DNA of 64,000 nucleotides from Arion vulgaris (Eukaryota; Mollusca; Gastropoda; Stylommatophora; Arionidae), in contig CM036756.1 of assembly GCA_020796225.1 (NCBI GenBank), positions 43,979,398 through 44,043,397 on the forward strand, written 5' to 3'. The notes under the pieces are model-generated. The model was given only the letters and a program-made list of their open reading frames with translations. It was not told the DNA's origin and ran no database searches. This document shows, one piece after another, positions 33,261 to 47,100 of the stretch (the first letter of the stretch is position 1; each line of letters begins with the position of its first letter). The translations under genes and the position numbers were made by a program.

Positions 33261-34114
33261 ACCTGTTTGCATTAAAAATGTATAATGTATTTGGATGCAC
33301 AATTTAAAGTAAAATATTGATAACAGTGACAAACTACATTTTAGTACATTAGTAGATTTGTGAAATTATCGGCCAAGTGTTTCATAACGTGGAAAACAAA
33401 AGTTGTGATAGGGTTTGTGATGTTCCATTTTAAGAACGACGTTACAACTCTTATGCTGAGTCTAACCGACTTCCCATTAATTTATTCTGCATTCAATCAA
33501 TCAATCAAGTGCCATGCCTGCCAGTGTAGGTGATCATGCGTTACATGCATATAATTATTGCACTTTATCATTGTAAAATAATTACAGTATGTGTCTATCC
33601 TGAGGTCTTGGCCGGTCCTAAACAATTTATCGTGTATTGTCCAGCATTTGACATTGTACCCATCCAACACTGAGTCAAACAGCCTTCTGGTTTGAAGAAA
33701 AAAGCTCTGGAAAAACCACCTCTCCAAAAAGAATCGTCAGAAGCTATAGCAACTTGAAATCGAAAGAAAAACCAAAACCTTTCCCTTTACAGGGTATACA
33801 GCAGTGGTTTTAAACTTTTGAAGTCGGGCATACTTGAAGTCTTACAAAAATCGTAGGTGCTTTATACACAAAAACGTAATAAAAATGATGCAAAAAGCAA
33901 CGAAATACAAGAATAATTGAAAAATGCTACGTACCTTTCTTCATTTAATTTCTGCCTATGAGAAGCATGTGCCTGGTGTCATCTGACGATTTTTTATCGT
34001 GGTACCCGATAGCACCGCGTTGCCGACCCATGATCTGAGATTTTATAGGGCGTACCTAGGATCAGAATTTCACAGGTCACACTGGTGCGCATGGCACATC
34101 CTTTGAGAACAACT

Positions 34115-34375
34115 GGTATAAGGGTAACTGTCGTTACTGCCTTTAATACCGCTTTTTGGGCGGTGTAGAACAGGTGAGATTTTGTGGATCCAAGTGGAAG
34201 TTAATTGACGCATATCTAGTGCAGTCGCCGCAAAATTATTCAGGTTAGGACGTTTTCTTTATGTCCTCGACATAAAAACAATCTCATTGACCTTACCTTG
34301 AACATGGGTCTCCAGCATAGGAGCCTCTTTAATCAATCTGCCAGACGCTCCATCACCAGGGTAAAGAGCGCATAA
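34115..34375 (-). repeat. S6 SINE
   Basis: ATAAGGGTAACTGTCGTTAC, GGCGGTGTAGAACAGGTGAG, CTTGAACATGGGTCTCCAGC on the plus strand, the reverse of the 59284 copy. Confidence 0.8.
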
Positions 34376-34439
34376 CTCTTATTTCTTCAGGGTGGCCTAT
34401 CAACAATAACAACAACAAATGGCGATGGACTGGACTTGC

Positions 34440-34875
34440 TATGTGAAAAATCCAGGCTTTACTTTAAGAACTGGAAATAAAGATTAATTAATGGTTATTT
34501 ACAAGTTATGTGATTGTTAATTTGAATTCGTATTGATACATTCATAAATGCGCAGCTCATACTCATGTTTATATTGACAACATTATAATTGTCATTGCGT
34601 TTTAGTTAGCAGAACTCGGGACCTACATTTTTCTTTACGATTTAGTGTAGTCACTGTAGTGGGTTTTGTGCGGAAGATTCAGGGTATACTGTCATAACTG
34701 GAAATACAAATTAATTAATGGTTATTTAAAATTGATGTCATTGTCAAGCTGCACTGATATTCAATCATTCACAAACCTGCAGCTCATGTTTATATTGACA
34801 TTAAAATTGCGTTTATTCTTTGCAGAGACCAGGAAATACATTTTTTGGGAAGATTTAGTGTAATGGGTTTGTTGT
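34440..34875 (+). repeat. Tandem duplication of about 225 bp before the first VWA exon
   Basis: 34460-34655 and 34690-34870 share CTGGAAATAAAGATTAATTA / CTGGAAATACAAATTAATTA, CAGCTCATGTTTATATTGAC, and the end GATTTAGTGTA...GGGTTT. The second copy runs into the exon. Confidence 0.75.
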
Positions 34876-35177
34876 GGTCAAAGGAGGTGGCACCGCAGAA
34901 TTTAAGTGTGGAGGAGACAGACAGCAATGTGATGAGACAGACACAATGTGGATGAGACAGACAGCAATGTGGATGAGACAGCAATGTGATGAGACAGACA
35001 GCAATGTGGATGAGACAGACAGCAATGTGGATGAGACAGACAGCAATGTTGATAAGATGGACAGAAATGTGGACAGTGATATACAGACACCTTGGGATTT
35101 AAGCAGCCTTCAAGACAAACTTCTATGTCATCCCCTTCTTGTTGATGTTAGAGTGAAAGTGAAACAGCAGACATCAG
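34859..35177 (+). CDS. VWA gene exon with a 21-bp coding repeat (first exon found)
   Basis: The 3' end is clear: ACATCAG|gtaatt, phase 1, which joins to the next exon to make Asp. The last part encodes [19 protein letters not shown] and [12 protein letters not shown]. Before it lies a run of heptads DETDSNV encoded by a 21-bp unit. The earliest units are short by one or four bases, so the frame of the first third is doubtful. An in-frame TAG at 34856 means the exon starts after it. The candidate acceptor GATTTAG at 34858 is weak. Confidence 0.65.
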
Positions 35178-38100
35178 GTAATTTGATAGCAGCATATGTC
35201 TACCATATGTCTGTTTGATTTTCAAAAGTTCATATTTTTTTATTTCTTAACACAATCATTGTACACAAGTAACATCTGCCCAAACCACTCACTAAGTCAC
35301 GTAATTTTCTAAGACTAACTCTTCTTTTAGTAATGAATATGCTCAAGAACATTCAGTCTGGACACAGGACTTGAATGGCTTGACACATTTAACACATCAC
35401 AAATGATCCATATAACATTTATTTTCGTACTGGGTCATGGAGGCAATGAGTGAGCAGATCAGCTGGCTGACAGAGTAGGGAAAGGAAGAACGGGCAATGG
35501 ATAGGTCGGACATCATTACCTCCTAGTTGACCAGGGCAAAAGTAATATTTTTACAAACCATATGATTTTAGAATTAAAAACGCCTTTTAGTGTGACTCCG
35601 GTAAAAGGCATCCAACCCAAAGCCACATTGTGTGGTTTTGGTCCACAAGGAGTCAATGTCAAAAGAGAAGCAGATCGAAAGGAGGATTTTATTTTTACAG
35701 ACAGGTACGAATTTGCATCCTCATCCAGAGTGGAGATGAGATTGAAGCAGGGAATTACCAGACATGAATACTTTGCTAGTAGTACAAGATGTTTGATTAA
35801 TCAACACATAACTGGAGAAATCAGTCACTTTACTCTGATGAAAATATCTGAGCATTTGGGGTCTCTGTGGCATAGAGGTTAGGTGCTCATCTCTAGTGCC
35901 AAAGGTAACAGGTTCGCTCCCTCACGAAGATATCTGGATATTTTTCTCGAGACCCCGATCTCAATGTAGGTGAGATCGAGTTCCTAGTCCTATCGGAGAC
36001 AGACGATAAACGTAGGTCCCGTGCTCAATTTGAGCACGTAAAAGAACCCTTGGCAGTCAAAATTGGAGAAGAGCAGGCTGGATTGCTGCTGCCAGGTCAA
36101 AATTAATTAGGAAAGATTAAAAATAAAATTCCTACAAAAATGTCTTTACCATCTTCAAAATTACATCCGGGACCCTCGCTGGTACTACAAAGCTCGTGCA
36201 CTGCAGCTGAGATCTTCCTGTGTAAGAAAGAGATCGGAGCACACATAGTTACTCACCGAAGTACAATGATGATGGTCCTATCAATCAATCAGTCAATCTG
36301 AGCACTTATGGATCTGTTCGGGGTGCAGTGATGATAATCCTCACTAATCCCAGTTAGACATTTTATCAACAAACCATTGTTGTATCATTTGTTATTGGTT
36401 ATATAATGTACACTAAAAATTGGATGTCCGAGGACAACTTGCACTGCAGTGCAGAAATATTATTCTTAAACTTAAGTTGACTTAAAAAAGTCACAGAGGA
36501 CAGGAACAATGTAAAGACATGATCAGATGACTTTCATCTTTTTCTCAATAAGATATTTTATCATCGTACCTTTATGGCTTCCTTCGTTTTTTTGTTATTG
36601 TATCATCATCATCATCAAGGTGCGTATCCTTTATGGACGTTGCTCTCTTTTCAGCACATCTGAAATTCACTCTGTCTCTAGCCAGTTCACCCACTTCGTC
36701 GATGGTCATGTTCATGGTTTCTTTAATATCTTGTAGCCATCTTCTTCTTGGTCTACCTCTGCGTCCTGGGACCCTGCCCTCTAGTATTGTTCTTTCCAGG
36801 CCATCCAGGCTTGATGTGACCAAAGTATGTAATTTTTCTGTATAGTATGTTATTTATCAGCCAATTCTCTTTAACATTTAGTTCTTTCAGGACATCAGTG
36901 TTCTTTCTTTTTCTGTCCATGGTATTCTTATTTCTGACATGGCTTCCTTCGTTTTTTGTTATTGTATGCACATCCAAAACGAGGGCAACATTTGCAGCGT
37001 AGTCATACAGATAAATCAGGACAGACTTAAGATGACTAAAAGAGAGCTACATAGGACAGGGTACTGTGGAGAGACAATAAGTTCACTTAATCACCAGTCA
37101 TAAGACTGTCTAACCTGATAATAACGATAGGATAAAGTGAAGAGCCATGATGACTTTATCGCCGGTGTGGTGCCAGGGCCCTCAAGGGTAGCAAAGAATA
37201 GTACCACTGCAGCCTACAAGGCATGTTGTAAGAGGCAACTGAGGTAAGACCTAGGGAATCTACCCTAGTAAATAAAAAGCAATGCAGAAATTGGATGTGC
37301 TGTAGGGACATAACTGGCACAACATATAATCGCTCTTATTCTCAGATCACATACAAATCACACAGAGTGGTTAACAAGTGGTTGATATGGAGTGTTTGAA
37401 AAAGAAGATGACTTTATCACCAGTCTTTGGGCAGATTAGCCTGATGATAATGATGACAGTGTACAGTAGAGAGACATTATCAGATGACTTTAATACTACT
37501 GTCTTGTAGTTAGATTGGGGACAATCAAAGACTAGCGAAGCAAACCGTACACAGAACTGGACGGTAGGCAAACCAAGTAGTCCAAAAAAAAGACTGGTAA
37601 CCTGGGCAGACGACGTTCAACAACCCAGGAGGGAAGGTTGTCTAAAGGTAGCTACCCTAAAAGAAAATAGCAACCTGCTGCCTTGCAGGTCGACTGAGGA
37701 CAGCAAAAGGCTGACAGAGAGCGAACCCAGTAAACGCTGGCTAAAACCGTACACATTGCCGAAGTATAAGCACCAGAGCTCTAAATGGTGCTGAAGATGT
37801 GATGAAACATGCCAATGCCAAGGCTGCATGAATCAGATTTTCACATGAATGAGATTTATGGGGAAATCTGGTACATTGGTCTGGCGCGATTATAGAGAGA
37901 GGACTTTCTAACATGATGATGACATGGTACACAGAAGACACGATCAGGTGACATTATCCTGTTTAGACTTTTAAAAAGTGATTAAGGTATGCCCATAAGC
38001 CTATCCTAATGCATTTTTTCCTATTCTATGATTATCTTATTCTTTTCTGAACGCTCCATATTGACCACTTTTCAACCACTCTGTGGAATTTGTATGTGAT

Positions 38101-41100
38101 CTAAGCCTAAGAGCGATTGTACGTTGTGCCAGATATGCATCTACAAGTAGGCCAGCACATCTGATTTATGCGCTGCTTTTTATTTACTAGGGTAGCATCC
38201 CTAGGGCCTACATCAGTCGCCTCTTACGACATGCATTGTAGATTGCATTGGTACTATTCTTTTCTTCCCTTGAGGACCCGGCACCGCACAGCGATTTATG
38301 ATTATCAAGACATGCCATATTCATATATAGCTACAGTTCTTGGTATATTTCAGACTCAAACAGTGAGGAGGAAAGCTTTAGTCATGAGCAGCTCGTGCAT
38401 TTTACTGGAAACATGTCTCAAGAATTATGCGATGACCTCTCAGATGCTCTTAAAATTCACAAGGATGAGAAAACTCACATTATTCTGGTTGTTGATAATA
38501 GCGGTTCGATGTCAGGAAGTGCATTCCGTCAGGTATTATTTATCTAAATGATCTCTATAAGTAAAATAAAGGAAACTGTTTTCATACCATGAGACATATA
38601 TTACATCGGGAACCCGTGCCGGTGCTACGGAGTTCATGCACTGCTGCTGAGATCTTGTGTAGGAAAGAAAGTGGAGCACACATGGTTACTCACCGAAGTG
38701 CAATGATGACGGTCTTATCAATCAATCAATCAATCAATATCATGAGATATATTGGGGACTATGCTTTAAACCCATATTTTTAATTGAACATCTTCACATA
38801 ATGGGTCATGTGGTCAATATTGCACCGACTGCTTTTACCTCTCAGTTATATTCTGGAACCCAACTGAGACAGAGTCAACCTGAGAGCCATGGAGGTTAGA
38901 ACAAATTCCCACTCCCACTATAGATATGAACCCAGACCACACTTCTAAGAAGTGAATATATCAACCACTACACTATCGCAGCTGTCCAGTATTACATAAT
39001 TGACATAATTAAACAATGTCTGTTTTTCTTTCTATTATTTCATGTAATCAGATTTGTAAGACAAACAGATGCTTGTACTGTTGTTCATTTACTCAAAGGA
39101 GAGGTTACCCCCATAGAACCACCATAAAGTCTGCCTGAAGAGTTCTTGCATTTTTAGACACTACTTCCTTAGATTACTCGAGTCCAGATAGAATTTCTTC
39201 TCCTTTCGAACACAGAACTAAGTGATCTCTGATCAACCTTAGCATAGTTGTCCCATGATTCTGAGAGGATAGTAATCCAGTGGATACCATCACATTGCAA
39301 GATCTAGGGGAATGAAGATGCTGACAGACTGGCTAAAGAGGGAGCAGGAATGCAACAAGATGACAACCTGGTCAGCTATGAAGAAGCAAAAACCATCGCC
39401 AAAGGGCACTACACAGCAAAGGGGGATAAAGAACACCCAAAACGCAACAAGGATGATGCATATTACCAACTATCCAGAAGGGACCAAACTGTCATATTTT
39501 GCTTCTGGACGGGTCACAACAGAATGAGACACCACCTGTACACTAAATTCAAGTTAGGCACCAACAACCTGTGCCCCTGTGGCTTGGCAAGTATGATAAC
39601 AGAGCATATCCTATAGAACTGCCCCCAGTACGCAGACCTGAAAAGAAAGAGGTGGCTCACTTACACCAGCATCCATGACAACTGTATGATGTGGTTGAGG
39701 CAGGCGGCTGCCTTTATTAGAGAATCCGAAATTCTGATCTAGTGAAAATGCAGAAGAAACTCTTCTTCTTCTTCTCAGCGCAGGCTTAGACAATTCTTGG
39801 CAGAGTTGAATTCCTCCTTATTTGTCGATTTCGCTATCTTTCGGATGATTCTGGTAAATCACACCTTTGTGGGATCAGTGATTTGCATTTTTGATGTTTA
39901 CATGGTTATGTCATTGAGAAAATTGTGTGTGGTAAGTGTTGGATATATAATTTTAGCACTTAATACATGTTCTTTTCTTTTGTCTTTCTCTGCTTTTTTG
40001 CGGTTAGGCTTAGCAGGTTTAACTGATGATCGGTTTCTGAGATAGTGTCCGCTCGGTCGCTTGATATTCTGTGGTATTGTGGAGTTTTAAGATGTATGTA
40101 ACCCCATCAACTCACCTTTTCGTGATCTACCCTTCCTCTTGATGATTCCATTTTTAGGTTGTAAGCTCTTGCAACTGGTGTATTTGGCTTCATTCTCACC
40201 AAGTGGCCAAACCATTTGAGTCTCTGTTTTTCAATGAATTTAGTAGCAGGTGTTGTTCCGACTGTTTTTTAATTTCCTCATTTCTTATATGGTTTCTTCT
40301 TGTTTTATTTATCTCTTTCCTCAAGCAGCTCATTTCACAGGTGGTAATTTTCCTTTCTTGTTCTTTTGTCAGTGCCATGTTTGGCACTGGTAGCACAGTG
40401 TTGGTATGAAGATTGCATTTATAATCTGTCTTTTAGTCTCTACTGGAATTGCTTAACTCTTTCCACGCCCATTTATTTCCTCAATTTTTAAACAGTTAAT
40501 TCAAGGAAGTAAAAAAAATTTACAAAACAATTACGATCCCAACTACTTGTCAATAAATAAACATATATATCTTATTATATACTAAATTGAAGAAAACTGG
40601 ACAACCCAATAGAATAACAAGGTTAAAAGTAGTATAAGTAAAATAGTAGAAGTAAAACTAGAAAGACTTCTTATAAGGAAGCAACTCTATGGCGCAGTGT
40701 GGCTTAAAGCGTGCAACGGACTTCCGTCATGGCGCAGTGTGCGGCTTAAAGCTGGAAAGAGTTAATACATGTTACAGGCTCAAATTAGTGTATACGAAGA
40801 ATGCTGGGAATATCAAGAAGAGACCGGTTTAGAAATGAAGTATCAGGAAAAAATTGAGTACAACATCATTACTGAACTTCATCAAGAAATAACTGATTAA
40901 ATGGTTCAGCCACATAAGCAGATTACATACAGACAATGCGTCTCAAAGAGCAATACTACTCCGATACATTGGATACTTCTTCTTCTTCTTTGAATGCTCC
41001 ATATCGAATACTTGTTAACCACTATGTCATTTGTATGTGATCTGAGCCTAAGAGCGATTGTACTTTGTGCCAGTTATGCACCTACAAGTAGACCAGCACA

Positions 41101-44100
41101 TCTGATTTCTGCAATGCTTTTTATTTACTAGGATAGCTTCCCAGGCCCCTACCGTAGTCGCCTCTTACGACATGCCTTTTAGGTCACAGTGTTACTATTC
41201 TTTGCTCTCCTTGCGGGTCCCTGCAACACATGGGCACACACAGTGGATACAAAGCGAAAGGTCGAAAATGCAAAAAGTGGACCACCTAAATATGTAATAG
41301 TCGTCATCGCATAGCGATGATGACAACAATCTCAGACGTGTGCTGTTGCACCTCTCTGGTGTGTGCGTAGGTGACTGTAGAGTCCAATCCTAGAACAGAA
41401 TCCCCGACCACAGGTGGGGCATACATGATCAAGGTTAGACATGTGCGTGTTGTGTGCTCTGTCTTTTAGCGCTGCTCGTTTTCTCTGTGACTCAACAATA
41501 CGATGATTCTTAGCTATTCGGGTTCCTCTTTTGTTGTTACAGCGCCACATTTGGCGATCTTGCCAAGGATTCCTAGCATGTATTGTCTATATCGAAGCAT
41601 TTCAGAGACACTTTAAGAGTGTCTTTAAAGCGTTTTCTGTCCACCAGCTAAACGTCTGCCCCTTCAAGCTCGCCATACATCAACTGTTTTGGGATGCGTT
41701 TATCAGGCATTCGAGCAACGTGACCGACCCATCTCAGTTGGGCCTTCTGCAACAGGGTGTTGACGCTTGGCATCTTTGCTCTTGTGAGGACTTCACTGTC
41801 TGGAATTTTGTCCTGCCAGTTTATTGAGCCAGTGAAAGACACTATTTATGAAGTGCAGACAGAAGCTTGTTTTATACATTTATTCTTATCCTGACGCTCT
41901 GAGACAAAACAGAATTAGAGAAAAGAGGAAGGAGACAATGGCTTAGATTTCCATTGACTGATAACAGTGACTGATGTTTGAATAGTTCTAACAAGGTTGT
42001 AGACTAGTTGTAAAGTAAAAATAAAGGACCATTTTTCATACAGGGAGATATTATTGGGGAATGCAGTGTTATTCCTGTACTTACCTTTGACCAATGGCAC
42101 ATGATGGGTGATGTGGTCAAATTCACACCAGCTGTTTTAATTCCCAGTGTTTCTCTGGTACCAAATTCAGGCTGGGTCTACCTGAGAGTAGTTGCAACAA
42201 ATGTCCCCCCTACTCTGGAATATGATCCTGGGACCACACACGAACAAATTAAGTGCCCTAACCACTACACTTTCATAGTTCTTAGTAGATTGGGTGTTTA
42301 GGTGTAATTTTTCAATGAAAGTCAACTTACATGGACTGTCAACACTTTTTATCCCTTGCCATGGTAATCCATCTTTTTATATTTTCCTTCAAATTATATT
42401 GTCTTTCTCTTGTTGGACATTTAACCTTTACATCTGTTGTGATTTTCAGCAGTTTTTGTCTTTTATGTGTTCAAAATATTTGTTTAATCTCCTTTATAAA
42501 GAGACCGTAGAGGTCTTTGTGGCATTGAGCTACTGTGCTTGTCTTTTGCTTCAAAAGTGTTCAGTTTGTTTTCTGCGTAGAGGGATCAACCTATTTTTTT
42601 AGTGATCTCTCAACTTGATGTAGGGATATCAAGTTCCTAGTTATACCGGGAACAGGATATAAAATCTAGGTCCTGTGTTCAGTTGAACACAATAAAAAAC
42701 CTTGACAGTGTAAAATAGAGAAGATTATTAAGAATTTAAATAAATTTCCTATACATTTTTTACTATCTCAAAATTACCTTGAAGATCTTGCCGATGCTAT
42801 GGAGTTTGTGTGCTGTCACTGAGATCTTCCGGTGTAAAAGAGAGAACAGAGCATTCATTGAAGTGCAGTGATAACAGTTGTATCAATCAATCAATTGATC
42901 AAGTCAGTCTCTTTCAATAATTCCTGTAATACATGTTTCAGATCCAGACTGCCCTGATTGATATCGTTGGTCAGTGTCTGGATAATTCTACCAAGGTGGT
43001 AGACATCATATTATATAATATAACTGCCAAGACCATCTCCTTTGACACAGAGAACTATAAATATGTTATTGACAAACTTTGTGCTAATGGTGTGACAAAC
43101 TTTAAGGCAGCTTTTGATGAAATTGAATTTTTAATGAAAGCAGAAAAACGTAAGTAGGTTTTTTCTTATTCTTTAAAATAATTTTAACACATTGACTACC
43201 AAATGCCACATCCTGCATCAGTTCATTTTGTTCTGTTTGGCTATATGCCACAGACTGTACCATTATTTGTTTTATTGTCAAATTAGCTCTAAATTTATGA
43301 TAGTGCATACTGATTGTTACTGGTTCTTAATTCTTTCATATTCTGTTGGATTGTGATCCTTCCTTTCGTTTGCTTGAAATATTGTGTATATATTCAACGT
43401 TGTCTCTTGTGTAAAGTTCACTGTCTTTTTGTAGCTCACACAGAGATCAGTGTAGTTTTATATTAGATTGTGATAAAAGTACATTTATAAGCCTAGACAG
43501 ACCTGGAGAAGAAAGCTGGAGTCTGATATTGAAAGGTTAGGTAAAACATGGAAAGAATTGGAAGGGATGGCAAGAGAGAGAAAGAGCTGAAAGAAGTTTG
43601 TTGAAGACCTATGCTCCGTTGGGAGTTGAAAGGTGAAGAAGAAGAAACTACAACTTAATTATATATACATTGCTGAGTTAAAAAGTGAACAAAAATTCAT
43701 CAGTGTGTTTTTCAGTACAGTAGTTACTGCATTATGATCTCTCTCTCTGCTAGACTGATGTACCAGATTTCCCCATAAATTGTCTTATTCATGTGGAAAT
43801 CTGATTCATGCAGCCTTAGCATGGGTGTGTTTCATCACATCTTTAGCGCTATTTGGAGCTCTGGTGCTTATCTTTCGGCCTTTTTGCCCGGTTTTAGCCA
43901 GCGTTTACTGTGTTCGCTCTCCGTCAGCCTTTAACTGTTCCCAGCCGACCTGCAAAGCAGCATGTTGCTATTTTCTTTTAAGGTAACTACTCTTAGACAA
44001 CCTTCCCTCCCGGGTTGTTGAGCATCATCTGCCTAGATTACCAGTCTTTTTTTGGACTACTTGGTTCGCCTGCCGTCCAGTTTTGTGTATGGTTTGCTCC

Positions 44101-47100
44101 GCTATTCTTTAATTGTCCCCAATCGAACTACAAGGCAGTAGTAGTTCTCTGCAAGGGGAAACAGGATTATTGTTCTCTGGCTGGAGACCCCATATTCGAG
44201 GCTCGCCACCATTTTGTCCATCTCGTGTTTCTTTTGGGTGCCCCTTCGCCCATTTCTGTTTGGCACTGAATTCAAGCCTCTGCTGGGCTTTCCAGTTTTT
44301 TTGCACATTTGGGTGGTCTGCTCACCCCTACGTTTGCCACGCCTTTTCGTTGCTCCATCAAAAGCACCATGCATGTCTGCCCCACATGTGGGCTCACCTG
44401 TGTATAGTCCGTATGCGTGTTCGCTCTACTTTGGTGCCTGCTCACCGTGTTTATCAGGTTTCTCACCGTGCTCACATTTACTATGCCTCGAGACTGTCAG
44501 GACATGCAACTCAATTCAGGCCCCCACCTCAAGGCCCAGGTCTCTTCACTGCATGCACCCCTCATCCTTTTTTGTTTATTTGTTCAGCTTTTTCCATCGA
44601 CCGGGAGAGAAGTGCATTAATAGTCACTCTGGGATTCTCCCTCGCTGTGTTGCGAGCGGATCTCATCCAAAGTGACTGCGTCTGCATCACTACTTATTCC
44701 AGAGTAGCTCTCCCTCGATCCCTACCCGCTTAGCCAGACAGGAACCATTGTCTGTTTCCAGAATCCCCATGTGGAGGTGGAGTAGGATCTTGGTTAGTGC
44801 CAGCTCACTAATCCTGGCGTGACGTCCCTATGCGCATTTGACCCCACATTATGATCTCAGAACTCGTGACGTTAGCCAGAGGATCTCTGTAACAGAGATT
44901 ACAACTACGGTCATGGACCAGTATGGTCACTGCCAGGAAGAAAAGCAATGGTAGACTACCTTCCAAGAAAATACCTAGAAAACCCTAACAGTAATATGGA
45001 ATACAAAAACAAAATCAGTATCTCGATGTGGCAAAGACAAAACCCTAACAGTAATATGGAATAGAAAAACAAAATCAGTATCTCGATGTGGTAAAGACAA
45101 AAAAATGACAACGGATAAAACAAGCGTGACAAAGGATATTTTTATAAACGGAGAGTAAATCGAAAATTTGAAGTTTTAAATATATCGGTTCACAGCTAAC
45201 AAGAGATGGAAATGGGATAAAGAAAATTAAAAGAAGAGCAAACATGACCTAAAGAAAAATTATGTAACTAAAACAGTATGGAATGGAACATAGGAAAATA
45301 AAGATCATGCATATTCCCAGTGACAATGCTTGGGTGTGAAACAAGGCAGTGACAAAGCATATATATGCTTTTCAATATAAATGTTACAGAAGAGTCCTTT
45401 GTATACCATGGACAGAGAAGAGAACAAATTGATTTATCCAGCAAAAACTCAAAATGAAAGAAAAACTGACTGATGCTACAAATGTATAAAAAGAATGTGA
45501 TAATTGAAGTATTTTGTGCATATAAAAAGACATGAAGGGTTTAAGACCATTATGGAAGGAGGCATCCCTGCAGAGGAGAAGAGGAATATAACAGAGAGGG
45601 ATTGAAAAGGATGGAAAAGATCATTGTAGAAGAAGGCATACAGTCAAAGAGGAAGACCACAGAGAAGTAAAGTTCAGGATGTGGCTGATGATCTGAACAT
45701 GACGGCTGCAGTGGCGGGACATATGGCTTATGAGAGAGAGAAGTTCCAAAATATTGTTAGGTGGACAAAGTTCTGCTCAGGATAAGTTATTTGGTTATGA
45801 TGATGTTGAGTTAATGTTTTAAATCATACCTTTCATGTTTTTTCATTTCTTTCTCTCCTTCTCTTGTTATAAATGTGTTATTAAAAGTTATATATGTACG
45901 AGTGGTTATGGGCGTGAAACATGAAAATTTAATATGGCAGTGGAAAAACATATAGTGGAGACAGAAGTCATGACTATAGTTAGTTAGTTAGTTTATTCCT
46001 TTCGTGCCAAAGGCGGCACATAGGGCAGAGGTTTTAGATCTCCATGTGATACGGTTCTTTGCTAGCAGTTGCAGATCTTGTATGGTTTTACATCCCAATA
46101 GTTTACTTTCTTGTTGGATGGTTCTTCGAAGAGTGGTCTTTGGTCTTCCACGTTTTCTTTCCCAACTGGTGACCACATAAGGACTTGTCGATTTAGTCTC
46201 TTTTCGTCTGATCTAAGCACATGACCTAAATATTTCCACCTTCGTTTCCTTATAATATTTGATACTGGTTGTTGGTGTGTTCTATCTCTCACTGTGTTGT
46301 TAGAAACGAAATCACTCCATTTTACTTTTAATAATTTTCGTAGACATTTATTCTCAAAGCTGTCCAGTTTCTTATCAATTTTCTTTGTTGATTTCCAACT
46401 TTCACAACCGTAGGTCAGTACAGGAATCACACATGACCTAAATAATTTAACTTTTGTGCATATACTAAAGTCTTGAGATTGCCAGATATTCGTTAATTTA
46501 GTGAAGGCACTAGCTGCTATAGCAATACGAGTTTATTTCTTTCATCGTGTCTCCGTTGTTTGACACTTTACTACCCAAATATGTAAAATGTTCAACTTTC
46601 TCCAGTGTTTGGCCATTTATTACGATGTTGTCTGTCGAGTTTGTGAGGTCCATAATTTTGGTCTTGGCAGAATTGATCTGAAGACCAACCTGTTCTGCAA
46701 GTGTGCAAAGATTGCTCGTTAGTTTGTGGGTTGCTTGTGTAGTTGAATTCAATATGGCCACGTCATCGGCAAAGTCAAGATCAAATAGTCTGCTGTTATT
46801 AAGCCATTTGATGCCTAGTTGATCATCTTGGGTGCATTTGCGCATGATCCAGTCTATAGCTATCCCAAAAGCATAGGTGACATAACGCAGCCCTGCTTCA
46901 CACCCGAATTGACTGTGAACCAGTCTGAGTTTCCTGCATCTGTTCTTACACAGCAGGATGCTTCATGACTATAAGCAGAGAACATAAAGATATCAACATA
47001 CAAATAAATGACCAAACGCTAAAGCAGGTGAGAGAATTCAAATACCTTGGAAGTATCTTCACATCTGATAGTAGACTGGACAGAGAGATCGAAACTAGAA

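Larger units (their letters stand above)
35430..36345 (+). pseudogene. R retroelement fragment broken by a MITE and an S3 SINE
   Basis: VLGHGGNE and [11 protein letters not shown] at 35430-35500, [20 protein letters not shown] at 35785-35850, the rest after the S3 at 36308. The short TTAA-type MITE lies at 35523-35662. Confidence 0.7.

Noticed and set aside
41332..41550. C2H2 zinc finger that could be a host transcription factor
   Set aside because: It is the C-terminal finger of the LF LINE, directly after its GHVARM-type block.
44113..44733. 206-codon open frame rich in His, Ser and Pro
   Set aside because: It lies antisense to the D element, and the 59240-58785 copy has only a partly similar frame. 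It is repeat sequence, not a gene.
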